Shown here in pieces: positions 16,731-16,769 of a DNA stretch of 16,769 nucleotides. Positions within the stretch are counted from its first letter, which is position 1, and the number at the start of each line of letters is the position of its first letter. A model generated the notes under the pieces. That model made no database searches and had not been told where the DNA came from. It saw only the letters and a program-made list of their open reading frames with translations. The stretch is from Parachlorella kessleri (lineage: Eukaryota; Chlorophyta; Trebouxiophyceae; Chlorellales; Chlorellaceae): the NCBI GenBank assembly GCA_001598975.1, contig BBXU01002952.1:1-16769 (forward strand). Direction: 5' to 3'. Made by a program: the position numbers and the translations under genes.

Positions 16731-16769
16731 GAGCGGGGGGAGGGGGGGGTGGGGGGTGGGGGGGTCGGG
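16731..16769. repeat. Poly-G tract at window end
   Basis: G runs of six to eight broken by single A, T or C. On the minus strand this is a C-rich pyrimidine tract directly before the presumed 3' splice site above 16723. It may also be a sequencing or assembly break point. Confidence 0.6.

Overview
The window looks like nuclear DNA of a green alga (core chlorophyte). It is GC-rich, the genes are split into many short exons by GT-AG introns of roughly 130-650 bp, CAG/glutamine and alanine low complexity is heavy, one gene is followed by the chlorophyte polyadenylation signal TGTAA, and both large gene products look plant-like. No bacterial operon signals, rRNA, tRNA, CRISPR array or intact mobile element was recognised.

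Layout: (1) 146-6972 (+), 3' part of a gene for an SMP plus C2 domain lipid-transfer/membrane-tether protein with an acidic Ser/Asp linker, coiled coils and a C-terminal membrane anchor; its 5' end lies outside the window. (2) 6973-8078, spacer with no supported gene. (3) 8079-14011 (+), complete model for a USP-family (peptidase C19) protein of the plant 'UBP-related' type, with a putative membrane segment, a long Gln-rich region and a C-terminal catalytic domain that keeps the Cys, His and Asp positions. (4) 14012-14935, spacer/promoter region with two small hairpins. (5) 14936-16052 (+), a four-exon gene for a 146-residue protein built almost wholly from an 11-residue glycine/aspartate repeat; family not recognised. 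(6) 16382-16723 (-), last exon of a convergent gene cut by the window end.

The most striking thing is not a gene. All eleven introns read in gene 1, and at least four of seven in gene 2, contain a decayed, same-strand copy of the start of the NEXT exon, usually with its 3' splice site, about 100-310 bp upstream of the real exon. The best copy matches 40 of 44 aligned columns; others are visible mainly as conserved amino-acid pattern. The copies carry stops, frameshifts, deletions or insertions, so they read as 'ghost exons' or decoy 3' splice sites. Two introns also appear to use GC-AG splice sites. The genes show no obvious functional link to one another: one concerns membrane contact/lipid exchange, one ubiquitin removal, one is unknown.

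All gene models were spliced by eye from phase, splice consensus and protein continuity, without transcript data.
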